The notes: generated by a model from the sequence alone, not told the origin. A stretch of 64,000 bases of DNA from Clostridium kluyveri DSM 555 (GCF_000016505.1 NC_009706.1:1-64000), one strand, 5' to 3'. Counted from the stretch's first letter, positions 43,845-54,413 are shown. A program made the numbers and translations.

Positions 43845-44750
43845 ATGGATATTAAACAACTTCAGACATTTATTACTGTTGCTAAATTGTTAAATTTCAG
43901 AGAAGCTGGAGAAGAACTTAATTACTCTCAATCCTCTGTTTCTGATCATATACGTAGTTTAGAAAAAGAACTTGGTACAAAACTTTTTGAACGTCTTGGA
44001 AGAAAAGTGTTTCTAAATGAAAATGGGAAAAAGTTAATTTCCTTAGCCGAAAAAATCATTCAAGATGAAAAGGAAATTCAAGGGCTATTTAACAAAAATG
44101 AAAAAATTTCTGGATTACTTAGAATAGGAGCTGCTGAAACCCTTTCCGTTTTCTGGCTTCCTCCTATACTCAAAGAATATCGTATTATATATCCAGATGT
44201 TAAAGTAACACTTAGGATGGACGATTGTGTTGAATTTCCTAAAATGTTATCTCATAATATGATTGATGTGGCTTTTAGTCTTCATGATCAATCACAGCAT
44301 GAATATATTTCTCAAATTAATATTTTAAAGGATTCTACAGTTTTTGTTGCAGCACCTGATCATCCCCTTGTTAATTTAAATAGAATAAAGATACATGAAC
44401 TTGAGAATCAGTCTTTTATTCTTCCAGAAGCTGAATGCTGCTATCGTGTGGAATTAGAAGAATTATTAAAAGAAAATGGCATAAAAATAGATACCATTAT
44501 GGAACTTAGTAGTTTGGAGGCTATAAAACAATGTGTAAAAATAGGACTTGGAATTTCTCTGTTACCTAAAATTGCAGTTCAACGGGAAATTAATAAAGGT
44601 GAACTTGCCATTTTGACTATAGAAAATTGTGATATTTCCATATGTGCTAAAATGATATATCATAAACAAAAGTGGATATCTCCTCCTTTAAATGCTTTAA
44701 AAAATATGATATGTACAAATAATAAAGAGGAGGAACATAAAATATCATAA
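43845..44750 (+). CDS. LysR-family transcriptional regulator
   Basis: A 301-residue protein with the N-terminal LysR helix-turn-helix (DIKQLQTFITVAKLLNFREA, SQSSVSDHIRSLEKELG) and a periplasmic-binding-like effector domain (RIGAAETLSVFWLP, LGISLLPKIAVQREI). Effector and targets are unknown. It converges on the citrate synthase gene and faces the small peptide gene, neither being a classic LysR target arrangement, although citrate synthase control is conceivable. Confidence 0.92.
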   Translation: MDIKQLQTFITVAKLLNFREAGEELNYSQSSVSDHIRSLEKELGTKLFERLGRKVFLNENGKKLISLAEKIIQDEKEIQGLFNKNEKISGLLRIGAAETLSVFWLPPILKEYRIIYPDVKVTLRMDDCVEFPKMLSHNMIDVAFSLHDQSQHEYISQINILKDSTVFVAAPDHPLVNLNRIKIHELENQSFILPEAECCYRVELEELLKENGIKIDTIMELSSLEAIKQCVKIGLGISLLPKIAVQREINKGELAILTIENCDISICAKMIYHKQKWISPPLNALKNMICTNNKEEEHKIS

Positions 44751-44811
44751 CTTAAATAATAAAATAGACCCTACTTTATATTTTTAGTTATTCATCATTT
44801 ATGACAGAAAT

Positions 44812-44853
44812 AAAAAATAAGCATCTGGAATTAAATCAAATGCTTATTTTTTT
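44812..44853. terminator. Terminator after the LysR gene
   Basis: aaaaaataagcat (44812-44823 region) pairs with atgcttatttttt (44840-44852), loop of 16 nt. Confidence 0.85.
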
Positions 44854-45113
44854 CTCTAAGTTTTTACCTTAGGACAAGTACTATTATATATGTAAAATAA
44901 TAGTAAATCAAGTACTAAATAGTAATTCCTTATTATAAGAAAATAATTAGAGTAAAAAGAATATATGATGAGATATCTTACAGTTATTAGATAAATTAGC
45001 ATTTTACACTTCTTTTATTCCTAAATTATTTATATATAATTCATATTTATGTAATAATTATTATTTATTGTTAATATATAAATATACTTTAGATTCATTG
45101 GATAAAAAAATAA

Positions 45114-45158
45114 AAAATTGTAAGTAAAAATTAAATCTAATTTTATGCTTACAATTTT
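45114..45158 (-). terminator. Terminator after citrate synthase
   Basis: aaaattgtaag (45114-45124) and cttacaatttt (45148-45158) are perfect inverted repeats; on the minus strand T-rich sequence follows. Confidence 0.8.
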
Positions 45159-45185
45159 CTTAAATTAAGGCACAAGATAAATGGC

Positions 45186-46535
45186 CTATCTATTTTCTAA
45201 AGAAATATAATTCCTTCTTCTAGAAACACATTTAAAAGCAGGTCTGACAATTTTACCATTGTTCACGATTTCTTCAATACGATGTGCACTCCAACCTACT
45301 ATTCTTGAAATAGCAAAAATAGGTGTATACATTTCAATTGGTATATCAAGCATTCTATATACAAAACCGGAATAAAAATCAACATTTGCACTGACATCTT
45401 TATTGACTTTTGATAGGTTCTTCATTAGTTTAGATGCAAGTTTTTCCACTTTTGCATAAAGATTATATTCATCTTCTAAGCCTTTTTCTTTAGCAAGCTT
45501 TTTTACATATTTTTTAAAAATAACTGCTCTTGGATCTGAAATGGAATATACAGCATGTCCTATCCCATAAATGAGACCAGATTTATCAAATGCTTCCTTG
45601 TTAAGTAATTTAGCAAGATAATTTTCAACTTCTTCATCATCACTCCAGTCCTTCAAATTTTCCTTCATGTCATTAAACATTTCAACTACTTTGAGATTTG
45701 CACCTCCATGTCTTGGACCTTTTAAAGAACCAAGAGCTGCTGCAATTACTGAATAAGTATCTGAACCTGCAGATGTTACAACGTGGGTAACAAAAGAGGA
45801 ATTGTTGCCTCCTCCATGTTCAGCATGAAGTACCAATGCAAGATCTAGGAGCATGGCTTCAAGCTTAGTATATTTACAGTCATTTCTAAGCATATGTAAA
45901 ATATTTTCAGCTGTACTCAGATGTGGTTCAGGGCTGTGAATAATAAGACTCTTATTTTTATGATAATGGGAAAAGGCATGATATCCATAAACACCAATTA
46001 GAGGGAAACAAGCTATGAGTCTAATACATTGTTTCAATACATTATCTATGGAAGTATTATCAGCGTTATCATCAATACTGTAAAGAGCCAGTACACTTCT
46101 TGCCATTGAATTCATTATATTTTTACTTGGCATTTTTAATATCATATCCCGAACAAAATCTTCAGGTAAATTTCTATACTTTGAAACAAGTTCTGTAAAC
46201 TGATTAAGTTCCTTCTTATTAGGTAGTTCTCCAAAAAGCAACAAATAACAAACTTCTTCAAAACCAAAACGATCATCTTTTAAGAAACCATTTACTATAT
46301 ACTGTATATTGATACCTCTATACATTAAGGTACCTGGAATGGGGATAACTTCATTTTCATCTATAATGTATGAATGTACTTCTCCAATTTCTGTTAATCC
46401 CACCAGTACTCCCCTGCCATCTGCGTCCCTAAGACCACGTTTAACCTGGTATTTGTTATATAACTCAGGATCAATAGAATTCCTTAACTTTTTAGATAGA
46501 TCTTGTTCAAATTTCTCTAAATCCATATTATCCAT
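45186..46535 (-). CDS. Citrate synthase (Si-type fold)
   Basis: Condenses acetyl-CoA and oxaloacetate to citrate. The 449-residue protein has the catalytic histidine motifs HAEHGGGNNSS and GIGHAVY, followed by SDPRA, and the aspartate region SANVDFYSG. It is longer at the N-terminus than the common 370-residue bacterial form and resembles the clostridial citrate/2-methylcitrate synthase type. Aconitase and isocitrate dehydrogenase genes are not adjacent. GAGGT lies upstream of the ATG. Probably a single-gene transcript. Confidence 0.93.
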   Translation of the reverse strand: MDNMDLEKFEQDLSKKLRNSIDPELYNKYQVKRGLRDADGRGVLVGLTEIGEVHSYIIDENEVIPIPGTLMYRGINIQYIVNGFLKDDRFGFEEVCYLLLFGELPNKKELNQFTELVSKYRNLPEDFVRDMILKMPSKNIMNSMARSVLALYSIDDNADNTSIDNVLKQCIRLIACFPLIGVYGYHAFSHYHKNKSLIIHSPEPHLSTAENILHMLRNDCKYTKLEAMLLDLALVLHAEHGGGNNSSFVTHVVTSAGSDTYSVIAAALGSLKGPRHGGANLKVVEMFNDMKENLKDWSDDEEVENYLAKLLNKEAFDKSGLIYGIGHAVYSISDPRAVIFKKYVKKLAKEKGLEDEYNLYAKVEKLASKLMKNLSKVNKDVSANVDFYSGFVYRMLDIPIEMYTPIFAISRIVGWSAHRIEEIVNNGKIVRPAFKCVSRRRNYISLENR

Positions 46536-46915
46536 AATATATTACCTCACAAAATTATTAATTTATAGCTCTACCTATAATAATAAAGTTTTAATTTTAA
46601 TATACTGAAAAGTGCTGATCTACGTTAATATTAACCTTTAAAACAAATAAAAATACACATTAAGGAATATTAATGCAATCAATAAAATTAAGTTTCTGTA
46701 TAATAATTTTTACCTAAATCATATAAATATATAATACAGTCAATTATACAGAAGAAAGTTACACTTTTCAATTAATTTTTAATAATTAACTTTAATCTAC
46801 TAAATTTGTAAGGTGATAGTTCGACATATCGAATTAATTAATCAGTTCAATATATTATCATAGTCATAAAATCGTAATAAAAATTTAATTATGCGTGTAT
46901 ATAAGCTGTATTTTA
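46536..46915. other. Non-coding gap upstream of citrate synthase
   Basis: Contains an inverted pair ttctgtataat (46694-46704) / attatacagaa (46743-46753), 11 bp arms with a loop of about 38 nt, and no reading frame. It could be an operator or the end of a transcript. Confidence 0.4.
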
Positions 46916-47644
46916 TTAATTTTTAATGTTGTCTAAAATTCTAAGTCTATATGCATTCATACTGGTGTTCCCCAATTTATCCATAAGCTTGTAATTAGCA
47001 TAAGCACCAACTACTGCACCAATTCCAGGTACCATTTGAAGCATCTTTGCAATATCTATATAGTCTCTATATTCCTGCTGGAAAGTCCTCCAATCAAAAT
47101 CATCTTTATTCATTGGAAGAGATTTAGAATGATCATTCCAATGAGACATAATGTTATAAATTTCATTTCTTCTCTTTTGACTTGAGAATGCTATTTGAAA
47201 TATATATAAAATATATAACCTTTCTTTATAATTCTTTAAATCAAAGCCGTAAATACCTGCTATATCAAATAAAAATTTTATCTTTAAGCTTAAAAGAATA
47301 GGGAAATCTGCTAAGCTTAAAAGAATACCTCCTGCTCCGGTTCCTGCTCCGCTTAACATCGCAGCTTTTCTGTAAGATTCTATTTTTTCCCTTGCTATAC
47401 TTTCCCTATTCTTTAGATTTAAACTGTGAAGTGGATTTTTTGAGATATATTTGCAAGTGAATATTACCCCCTTTACCATGTTTTTTATGGAGCCAGTAAT
47501 TATAATGTTGGCTTTTTCAGGGACAATGCTATTTAATTTTTTCTGGATACCCTTGGTAAAATTATTTGTGAAACCGGCATTTTTAGTCATCTTTTTCTGC
47601 CAAGCTAATAATTCTTTTAAAACTTTACTTTCATATGAATCCAT
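46916..47644 (-). CDS. EcsC-family protein
   Basis: A 242-residue protein with a glycine-rich hydrophobic hairpin (LSGAGTGAGGILLSLADFPIL) and a terminal segment MVPGIGAVVGAYANYKLMDKLG, typical of EcsC. The family is named after a gene next to the Ecs ABC transporter in Bacillus but has no defined activity. GGAG lies five bases before the ATG. It follows the YteA-type gene on the minus strand. Confidence 0.85.
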   Translation of the reverse strand: MDSYESKVLKELLAWQKKMTKNAGFTNNFTKGIQKKLNSIVPEKANIIITGSIKNMVKGVIFTCKYISKNPLHSLNLKNRESIAREKIESYRKAAMLSGAGTGAGGILLSLADFPILLSLKIKFLFDIAGIYGFDLKNYKERLYILYIFQIAFSSQKRRNEIYNIMSHWNDHSKSLPMNKDDFDWRTFQQEYRDYIDIAKMLQMVPGIGAVVGAYANYKLMDKLGNTSMNAYRLRILDNIKN

Positions 47645-47709
47645 ATATTCTCCTTATAACAATCAATTTTATATACTATATTTAATATACCTTAAAATTT
47701 CTCTAAGTT

Positions 47710-48306
47710 CTAGTATAATTGATTTTTATACTGTTCGTTACTTATTCTTTCTATAGGCTCAACATATTCTTCATCTTCATCCTCATATTCTTCAATTATA
47801 TTTTTTCTTCTATTAAATTTTCCTACAGATTGGTAACTATCCTCTGCATCAAATTCTGTCTGACTATCATATCCCAGATCAAGGGTATGTTTAATAACTT
47901 CTTCTTCTGCAGGCCTATTTCTTTTTTCAGCAGGTTTTATATTATCAATAGTTCTTTGACAGTCAATACAATACTCAGTGTAGGGAATAGATTCTAACCT
48001 ATTTTCGTTTATATTTTTTCCGCATTTTTTGCATATACCATAGGTGCCATTTTCTATGTTTTTTAAAGCATCTTCTATTTTTCTTATAATAATTTTTTCA
48101 TTTTTTTCGAAAGCTATTCCTCTTTCCTTATCATATATACTGCTGGCGCTATCTGCAGGGTGATTGTCATAAAAAGATAATTCCGCAGACATTTCAGTAT
48201 TGGATTTTATGGTTTCATTTTTTCCCATTTGTTTTAATAAATTATACGCTTCATTCTTTTGTGATTCTAATTTGTATTTTAGATTTCTTAGCAATTTATC
48301 ATCCAT
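47710..48306 (-). CDS. YteA-type DksA/TraR zinc-finger protein
   Basis: A 198-residue protein with a charged helical N-terminus, the phrase ENGTYGICKKCGKNINENRL, and a second cysteine pair in YTEYCIDCQ, giving the C4 zinc finger of the DksA/TraR family. In spore formers the YteA subgroup is expressed during sporulation. The acidic tail (EEYEDEDEEYVEP) is also typical. ppGpp-linked transcription control is not implied. Confidence 0.87.
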   Translation of the reverse strand: MDDKLLRNLKYKLESQKNEAYNLLKQMGKNETIKSNTEMSAELSFYDNHPADSASSIYDKERGIAFEKNEKIIIRKIEDALKNIENGTYGICKKCGKNINENRLESIPYTEYCIDCQRTIDNIKPAEKRNRPAEEEVIKHTLDLGYDSQTEFDAEDSYQSVGKFNRRKNIIEEYEDEDEEYVEPIERISNEQYKNQLY

Positions 48307-48413
48307 ATTAGCATAACACCTTCCATTTATATTTAGACATATACTTATTTTAACTTAAAAAATATCATTTATTCCGTAATTATAAATTATCATGTAAGAA
48401 CAATAAAATTCTC

Positions 48414-48442
48414 TTGATAAGGAAGACTAAATAATGTAAAAT
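48414..48442 (+). promoter_or_regulatory. Promoter of the leucine T-box transcript
   Basis: TTGATA at 48414-48419 and TAAAAT at 48437-48442 with a 17-bp spacer. Confidence 0.75.
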
Positions 48443-48449
48443 AAATACA

Positions 48450-48769
48450 ACATGATAATAGGATAAAGGATATGAAAAGGAATAGTACTTATAGTCTAAA
48501 TTTTAGAAAGCTGTTGGCTGATGTGAAACAGTATGAGGAATATATGGAACTCACCTTGGAAACTTCTATTTAAAATTCAGAACTAGGCTATATGCGACTT
48601 CTGAAAAGTAGATATAGACAGAAACCCTCTGTTATAAGGGAAAGACATAAAATTTATTTAACTTGTGTCTTTAAAATATAAACTTGAATTTATAAATTGG
48701 AGTGGTACAGCGAAGATTTAATCTTTCGTCTCTAACTGCAGTATTGGCAGAAGACGAAAGATTTTTTTA
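48450..48769 (+). promoter_or_regulatory. T-box riboswitch, leucine-specific
   Basis: A long structured leader: Stem I elements around 48500-48535 (agaaagctgttggctgatg), the specifier CTC at 48550-48552 in gaaCTCacc, the T-box TGGTACAGCG at 48703-48712, and an intrinsic terminator aatctttcgtct / agacgaaagatt (48720-48731, 48752-48763) plus a T-run. CTC codes for leucine and the downstream gene is a leucine-pathway enzyme. Uncharged tRNA-Leu is expected to favour antitermination. The T-box departs from TGGNACCGCG at one base. Confidence 0.88.
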
Positions 48770-48795
48770 TTACTATGAAAAAGGAGAGAAGGAAT

Positions 48796-50457
48796 ATGCA
48801 CAATTATAAAAAATATAAAAAAAATTATTTTTTACCACCAGTACCATCAACAAATTGGGTGAATAAAGATTACATTGATAAAGCACCTATATGGTGCAGT
48901 GTAGATTTACGGGATGGCAATCAGGCATTAATAGAACCTATGGATTTAGAAGAAAAACTTGAATTTTTTCAAATGTTATTAAAAATAGGGTTTAAGGAAA
49001 TTGAAGTTGGATTTCCAGCGGCATCTGAAACAGAATATCAATTTTTGAGAACAATTATTGAGAAAAATATGATTCCAGAAGATGTGACAATACAAGTTCT
49101 GACGCAAGCAAGAGAGCATATTATAAGAAAAACCTTTGATGCCATAAAAGGTGCTCCTAAAGCAATTGTTCACTTGTATAATTCCACTTCTGTTGCACAA
49201 AGGGAGCAAGTATTTAAAAAAACAAAAGAAGAAGTTAAACAATTAGCTATAGAAGGAGCTAAATTATTAAAAGAATTATCATTGGATACAGAGGGTAATT
49301 TTTCTTTTCAATACAGTCCTGAAAGTTTTCCTGGGACTGAAGTAGATTATGCACTTGATGTGTGCAATAATATACTTGATATTTGGCAGCCAGGTTGTGG
49401 ACATAAAGTAGTTATCAATATCCCTACAACTGTTGAAAATGCTATGCCTCATGTATTTGCTAGTCAAGTGGAATATATAAATAATAATTTAAAATATAGA
49501 GAAAATGTTATTTTATCCTTACATCCTCATAATGATAGGGGCTGTGGAGTTTGTGATGCAGAACTTGGATTATTGGCAGGTGCAGATCGAATTGAAGGAA
49601 CCTTATTTGGAAACGGAGAAAGGACAGGTAATGTAGATATTATTACAGTTGCTATGAATCTTTATTCTCACGGCGTTGATCCTAACTTAGATTTTAGCGA
49701 TATACCAAATATTTGTAATAAATATGAAAAACTCACCAAAATGAGTGTACATGAGAGACAACCTTATGCTGGTTCACTGGTATTCACAGCTTTTTCTGGC
49801 TCCCATCAGGACGCCATTGCAAAAGGTATGAGCTGGCGTGAAGAAAAAGATTGCAGGCATTGGACAGTACCTTATTTACCTATTGATCCTAAAGATGTAG
49901 GAAGAAAATATGACTCAGATGTGATACGCTTTAACAGTCAATCTGGAAAAGGTGGTGTGAGCTATATTCTTAAACAGAATTTTGGCATTCAATTACCTGA
50001 AAAGATGAAGGAGGAAATGGGTTATATATCCAAATCAATTTCCGACGCCCAGCATAAAGAGTTAACTCCAGAATGGATCTATGAAGTGTTTGAATCAGAA
50101 TATATGGGAACCAGTCACATTTTCAGAATAGATGAATGTCACTTTAAGCAGCAAGATGGTATAATTGCAGAAGTTACAATTGAATATAATAAGCAGCATA
50201 AAGTACTAAATGGCAAGGGAAATGGAAGATTGGACGCCGTCAGCAATGCCTTAAAGCAATATTTTTCTGTGGATTATGAAATATCCTGTTATGAAGAACA
50301 TGCCTTAGAAAAAGGTTCTTCTTCAAAAGCTATATCTTATGTAGGAATTACTTGTCATGATAAATTGTATTGGGGGGTAGGGGTCGACCCAGACATTATA
50401 AAATCTTCTATTCAAGCTTTAATTGCAGCAATTAATCGTTCGGGACAAATATCATAA
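48796..50457 (+). CDS. leuA: 2-isopropylmalate synthase
   Basis: First committed enzyme of leucine synthesis, condensing acetyl-CoA with 2-oxoisovalerate. The 553-residue protein is the longer LeuA form: metal-binding DLRDGNQAL at the N-terminus, [20 protein letters not shown], and a C-terminal allosteric domain. ATG at 48796 is chosen because AAGGAGAG lies seven bases upstream; the ATG at 48775 overlaps the terminator region. T-box control supports a biosynthetic role. A bidirectional stem-loop follows. Confidence 0.95.
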   Translation: MHNYKKYKKNYFLPPVPSTNWVNKDYIDKAPIWCSVDLRDGNQALIEPMDLEEKLEFFQMLLKIGFKEIEVGFPAASETEYQFLRTIIEKNMIPEDVTIQVLTQAREHIIRKTFDAIKGAPKAIVHLYNSTSVAQREQVFKKTKEEVKQLAIEGAKLLKELSLDTEGNFSFQYSPESFPGTEVDYALDVCNNILDIWQPGCGHKVVINIPTTVENAMPHVFASQVEYINNNLKYRENVILSLHPHNDRGCGVCDAELGLLAGADRIEGTLFGNGERTGNVDIITVAMNLYSHGVDPNLDFSDIPNICNKYEKLTKMSVHERQPYAGSLVFTAFSGSHQDAIAKGMSWREEKDCRHWTVPYLPIDPKDVGRKYDSDVIRFNSQSGKGGVSYILKQNFGIQLPEKMKEEMGYISKSISDAQHKELTPEWIYEVFESEYMGTSHIFRIDECHFKQQDGIIAEVTIEYNKQHKVLNGKGNGRLDAVSNALKQYFSVDYEISCYEEHALEKGSSSKAISYVGITCHDKLYWGVGVDPDIIKSSIQALIAAINRSGQIS

Positions 50458-50475
50458 ATTAATAAATCACTTGTA

Positions 50476-50535
50476 AAATAATCTTAATCTTTCAATTTTA
50501 AATTATATAAATTGAAAGATTACATAGATTATTTT
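50476..50535. terminator. Bidirectional terminator after leuA
   Basis: aatctttcaattt (50487-50499) pairs with aaattgaaagatt (50510-50522), extended by aaaataatct and agattatttt outside. Confidence 0.85.
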
Positions 50536-50553
50536 ACTTTCATATTTTTGGTT

Positions 50554-51057
50554 TTAATCTTTTAACTTCAATTCCATAAATCTTGTGCCTTTTATTGGAT
50601 TATATACATATGGTTCAATATCATGGAAACCAAAGGATACATATAAATCCTGAGCCTTTTTCATCGCTTCAAGAGTATCCAGTCTCATGTAACTATAATT
50701 AAGTCTTAAGGCTTCTTGAATTATTATATTAACAAGTTTTTTTCCAATACCTAATTTTCTATAAGTATCTCTAACGTACAATCTTTTCATTTCACATATA
50801 TTTTCAGAAATTTTGCGGAGTGCAATAGTACCTGCTGCTTTATCATCAACCAGTGCTAATATTAAAATTCCGCAAGGTGGTCCGTATTTTCCCGGCAGTA
50901 CTTTAATCTCTGTTTCGAAATTCTGAAAGTATAGATCTATTTTAAGTGATTGAACGTATTCTAAAAAAAGCTTCCTTACTTCTTCTACCATAATGTTTTG
51001 TTCATATACATGTTCAAATCGAATAATAGAATTATTAATATTAAAATTAGATTCCAT
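50554..51057 (-). CDS. GNAT-family acetyltransferase
   Basis: A 167-residue acetyltransferase with the acetyl-CoA motif RKLGIGKKLVNIIIQEA and beta-strands GTIALRKISE and EMKRLYV before it; the last strand is GFHDIEPY. Substrate unknown. Convergent with leuA and separated by a bidirectional terminator. The first ATG at 51057 has AGGGGTG nearby. Confidence 0.9.
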   Translation of the reverse strand: MESNFNINNSIIRFEHVYEQNIMVEEVRKLFLEYVQSLKIDLYFQNFETEIKVLPGKYGPPCGILILALVDDKAAGTIALRKISENICEMKRLYVRDTYRKLGIGKKLVNIIIQEALRLNYSYMRLDTLEAMKKAQDLYVSFGFHDIEPYVYNPIKGTRFMELKLKD

Positions 51058-51096
51058 AAATTATAAATCACCCCTTATTAAAGTATAATCTTATCT

Positions 51097-51987
51097 TTAT
51101 TGGTATTTAATACCAATACTCTCGCCCATAAGTACTTTAGTTTCATAGCCCATATTTGACTGTTCCAATAAGTCTTTATGAATTCTTATTTTATTTTGTT
51201 CAAAAAATAAGATAATTGTAGAGCCGCCAAATTTAAAATAACCTTTTTCATCTCCTTTTGATACATGTTTTCCCGGAAAGTATGTCTGTACTATACTTCC
51301 TACACAGGTGGCACCTACTTCTACATAAAGTATATCTCCAAAGTTTTTTGAATGAAAAATGCTCCACTCTCTCTTATTTCTACAGAAGATATTAGAAATG
51401 TTTCTTAAAGCAATTGGATTTACAGAATAGTAATTTCCTTTAATTTTATGAGTAAAATCACATATTCCATAATCTATAAAGTGAAATCTGTGATAATCAG
51501 TTGGGCAAAGTCTTAATATTAAGCAGGTGCCTTTGTAGAATCTTTTAGCAATTTCAATATCATTTATAAGATTATATAAACTATATGTAAAGCCCTTGAT
51601 TTGAACGATTTTGTTTAAATCTATATTTTCATATACTTGTAATCTTCCATCTCCAGGAGATATTAAAACTTTTTCATCCCTATCAATAGATCTGGAGTTA
51701 TTTTTAAGGGCTCGTGAAAAAAAATCATTGAAACATTTAAAATTATCTGTTTGTTCTATATAATCATCCATATTTATATTAAAGTTTTTTATGAAGGGAT
51801 AAATATTTTTTTTACTGTATCTGCTATTACAAAAATATCCATATAATTTAGAAAATATTTTTTTCTTAATTATAAGTTCTAAAAGTTTCATTCCAATAGG
51901 AGAGCAATAGGTCCATTTTAAGTATTTTTCACCTGCCACTTGTTCAATTTCATATTGTTTTGTTTTTCTATTAAAATATTTAATCAT
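51097..51987 (-). CDS. psd: Phosphatidylserine decarboxylase
   Basis: Makes phosphatidylethanolamine from phosphatidylserine at the membrane. The 296-residue protein has the catalytic DYHRFHF, the [19 protein letters not shown] region and the self-cleavage site GGST, where the serine becomes the pyruvoyl group (the usual LGST has glycine for leucine, as seen in other clostridial enzymes). No pssA gene is adjacent. About 39 nt upstream of the GNAT gene on the same strand. Confidence 0.94.
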
Positions 51988-52100
51988 TTTTAACCTGCCT
52001 TTGGAATTGTTCTAATTTCCATTTTAAATCCTTTATAATTTATTTTAGCATTATAAGTATTATGTATAAATAGTTTATACAGCTAATGTTTAAAAAGTTA

Positions 52101-52165
52101 TTGAGTTGTTTTAGTAACATAAGTATAATAAAGTTGTATATAATTGACTCACCGGTCGATAATTA
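52101..52165 (+). promoter_or_regulatory. Promoter and likely operator of the TetR gene
   Basis: TTGAGT at 52101-52106 and TATAAT at 52124-52129 with 17-bp spacing. Downstream gactcaccggtcgat around 52146-52160 is a partial palindrome centred on CCGG, a common TetR-type operator shape, suggesting autoregulation. Confidence 0.55.
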
Positions 52166-52190
52166 ATAATAGAAACCTGGGGTGGTCTTC

Positions 52191-52763
52191 GTGAATAATA
52201 CAAAGAGGATAATTTTCGAATCTGCTATAAAAATTTTTTCAAAAAATGGATACAATGGAGCAACTATGGATGCAATAGCTGCAGATGCCAGTGTAGCAAA
52301 GGGAACATTATATTATCATTTTAAAAGCAAAGAAGAGATATTTAAATATATAGTAGAAAAGGGAATGAATGTACTTATAGAAAAAATAGAAATTGATTCT
52401 AAAAAGGAAAAAAATGCTTTAGATAAGATAAAGATTCTATGTAAGGCTCAATGGGGACTGGTTTATGAAAATAGAGATTTCATTAAGGTAGTGATGAGTC
52501 AACTTTGGGGACAGGAAATAAGACAGCTGGAGTTGAGAGAGTATATAAGGTCCTATATAATTTATATACAAAACTATCTGAAACAATGTATGAAAGAAGG
52601 CAGTATAAAAAAATGTGATTCATTATTTTTGGCTTATACTTTATTTGGAACCATTTGCTCTGTTGCGGTTTATGAATTATTAAATGAGGATAAAAAGGAT
52701 TTAGATGACATGATAGAAAATCTTATGAGTCATATTTTAGATGGGATAAAAAAAGGAGAGTGA
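52191..52763 (+). CDS. TetR-family transcriptional regulator
   Basis: A 190-residue regulator with the N-terminal TetR helix-turn-helix (ATMDAIAADASVAKGTLYYHF) and an all-helical ligand domain. GTG at 52191 follows GGGGTGG with six bases and is preferred over the GTG at 52182. It is convergent with the AarF/phasin pair; the stop is 11 nt from the end of that gene. Ligand unknown. Confidence 0.9.
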   Translation: MNNTKRIIFESAIKIFSKNGYNGATMDAIAADASVAKGTLYYHFKSKEEIFKYIVEKGMNVLIEKIEIDSKKEKNALDKIKILCKAQWGLVYENRDFIKVVMSQLWGQEIRQLELREYIRSYIIYIQNYLKQCMKEGSIKKCDSLFLAYTLFGTICSVAVYELLNEDKKDLDDMIENLMSHILDGIKKGE

Positions 52764-52774
52764 TTTAATCTCCT

Positions 52775-54376
52775 TTAAAGTTTACCTGATTTTAGTATGG
52801 AAATTATAAGTGTAATACCAATAAATATAAAAAGTATGAAATCTACAATACCGATTAAAGGTATATTGTAAATTTTAGGACCTATATTTAGATTTAATAT
52901 CAAAGAAGAACTTATAATCATAGAACATACTATAAGAGAAATTGATAATCTATTTACCATTCTATTTAATTGATTTATAGAGTCATCAATTTTATTGAAT
53001 TTTAGCTGAATTTTAGCTCTTCCATTTAGTATACCATCTATTAATTCAACAGTTTTCATTGGAAGTTTTGAAAAATTTTTAGTAAAACTATAAGAGTTTA
53101 TAAGTATATCCTCTAAATTTATTCCTTCAAAATAATAGAATCTGTTATTTTGTTTTAAAAAAGGTATAGCCACGTCTAAAATGTTAATTTCAGGTGAAAT
53201 TTCTGTTATTAAACCTTCTATTATTATTAGACTTTTTACTAGTAATATTAAATCCTTGGGCAAAACTATATTGTTATTTTTTGCACACTTAAAAATTTCT
53301 GTCATCAATACTGAAATTTTTATATTTTTAAGTGATGTAGATAAGTAATTTACTAAGAACATTTCTATATCTTCATATAGTTTATTTCTATCTATGAGTT
53401 CTTTTTTTACGCCTAAGGATATAATTGAGAATACAAGCTTATCTATATCTTTTTGCACTATAGCTATAATAACTTCGTTTAAAAGTGATTTAAGTCCAGG
53501 CGAAATTATACCCACTATACCAAAGTCTATAAAACATATTTTTTTATCAAGTATCATTAAATTACCAGCATGGGGATCACCGTGAAAAAATCCATCAGTA
53601 AATACTTGTTTAAAGAAAAATAATGCGAGTTTTTCACCTAAATCTTGTAAATCGTACTTTTTTTGCCTTAATTTGGCCATATCATTTATTTTAAATCCGT
53701 GAATTTTTTCCATTGTCAATACTTTAGTTCCGGAGAGAGATTTTACTACATAAGGTACATAACAAAAGTTAATATTTTTATTTAGTTCTTTGAATTTTAC
53801 CATATTTTCATATTCTAATTTAAAATTTAGTTCTCGTTCGGTGGAGAACAGTAATTCATCTAAAGCTTCTTCAGGATCTATTAAAACATTTTTAAATTTA
53901 TTTCTACTAAGTTTTATAATTTTATATAATAGATTTATATCAGTTTCTATTTTTTCTTTTATTTCAGGCCTTTGTATTTTTACAATAACTTTTCTTCCAT
54001 CCATTAAAATAGCATTATGTACTTGGGCTATAGAGCCAGAAGCCAGGGGAGTTTTCTCAAAATATAAAAAACAATCCTTTATATTTTTATTAAACTCATT
54101 AAAAAATACTTTGTCTATATGTTCATATTTTTCAGGAAATACTTCATCTTGAAGCTTTGAAAGTTCTTCAATATATTTTAAAGGTAGTATGTCCGGTCGT
54201 GAGCTTAGGATTTGGCCTATCTTTATAAATGTAGGCCCTAAAGTTTCAAATGCTTTTCTAAGGTTTTCGGGAGATTTTTTGTCTCTAGTGCTTTTATTGT
54301 CTATTAAAAATTTAAAACCATATTTAGTTAGTACTTTCAATATCTCTTTAAATCTTTTTGCAGATTTCTTATTCAT
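52775..54376 (-). CDS. AarF/UbiB-family atypical kinase
   Basis: A 533-residue protein of the ABC1/UbiB/ADCK family. KxGQ motif FIKIGQILSSRPDILP, the glycine/alanine loop PLASGSIAQVHNA, invariant lysine in VIVKIQRPEI, HGDPHAGNLMI and the metal-binding IDFGIVG are present, and two C-terminal membrane helices close the protein. In aerobes the family supports ubiquinone synthesis; clostridia have no ubiquinone, so the role is probably lipid-related. Paired with a phasin-like gene and facing a TetR regulator. Confidence 0.9.
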   Translation of the reverse strand: MNKKSAKRFKEILKVLTKYGFKFLIDNKSTRDKKSPENLRKAFETLGPTFIKIGQILSSRPDILPLKYIEELSKLQDEVFPEKYEHIDKVFFNEFNKNIKDCFLYFEKTPLASGSIAQVHNAILMDGRKVIVKIQRPEIKEKIETDINLLYKIIKLSRNKFKNVLIDPEEALDELLFSTERELNFKLEYENMVKFKELNKNINFCYVPYVVKSLSGTKVLTMEKIHGFKINDMAKLRQKKYDLQDLGEKLALFFFKQVFTDGFFHGDPHAGNLMILDKKICFIDFGIVGIISPGLKSLLNEVIIAIVQKDIDKLVFSIISLGVKKELIDRNKLYEDIEMFLVNYLSTSLKNIKISVLMTEIFKCAKNNNIVLPKDLILLVKSLIIIEGLITEISPEINILDVAIPFLKQNNRFYYFEGINLEDILINSYSFTKNFSKLPMKTVELIDGILNGRAKIQLKFNKIDDSINQLNRMVNRLSISLIVCSMIISSSLILNLNIGPKIYNIPLIGIVDFILFIFIGITLIISILKSGKL

Positions 54377-54388
54377 AAATATATTTAA

Positions 54389-54413
54389 TAACTAAAGCCA
54401 AAGGCTTTAGTTA
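54389..54413 (-). terminator. Hairpin between the phasin-like and AarF genes
   Basis: taactaaagcc / ggctttagtta with a 2-nt loop, overlapping the end of the phasin-like frame. Likely a partial terminator or processing site between the two genes on the minus strand. Confidence 0.5.
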
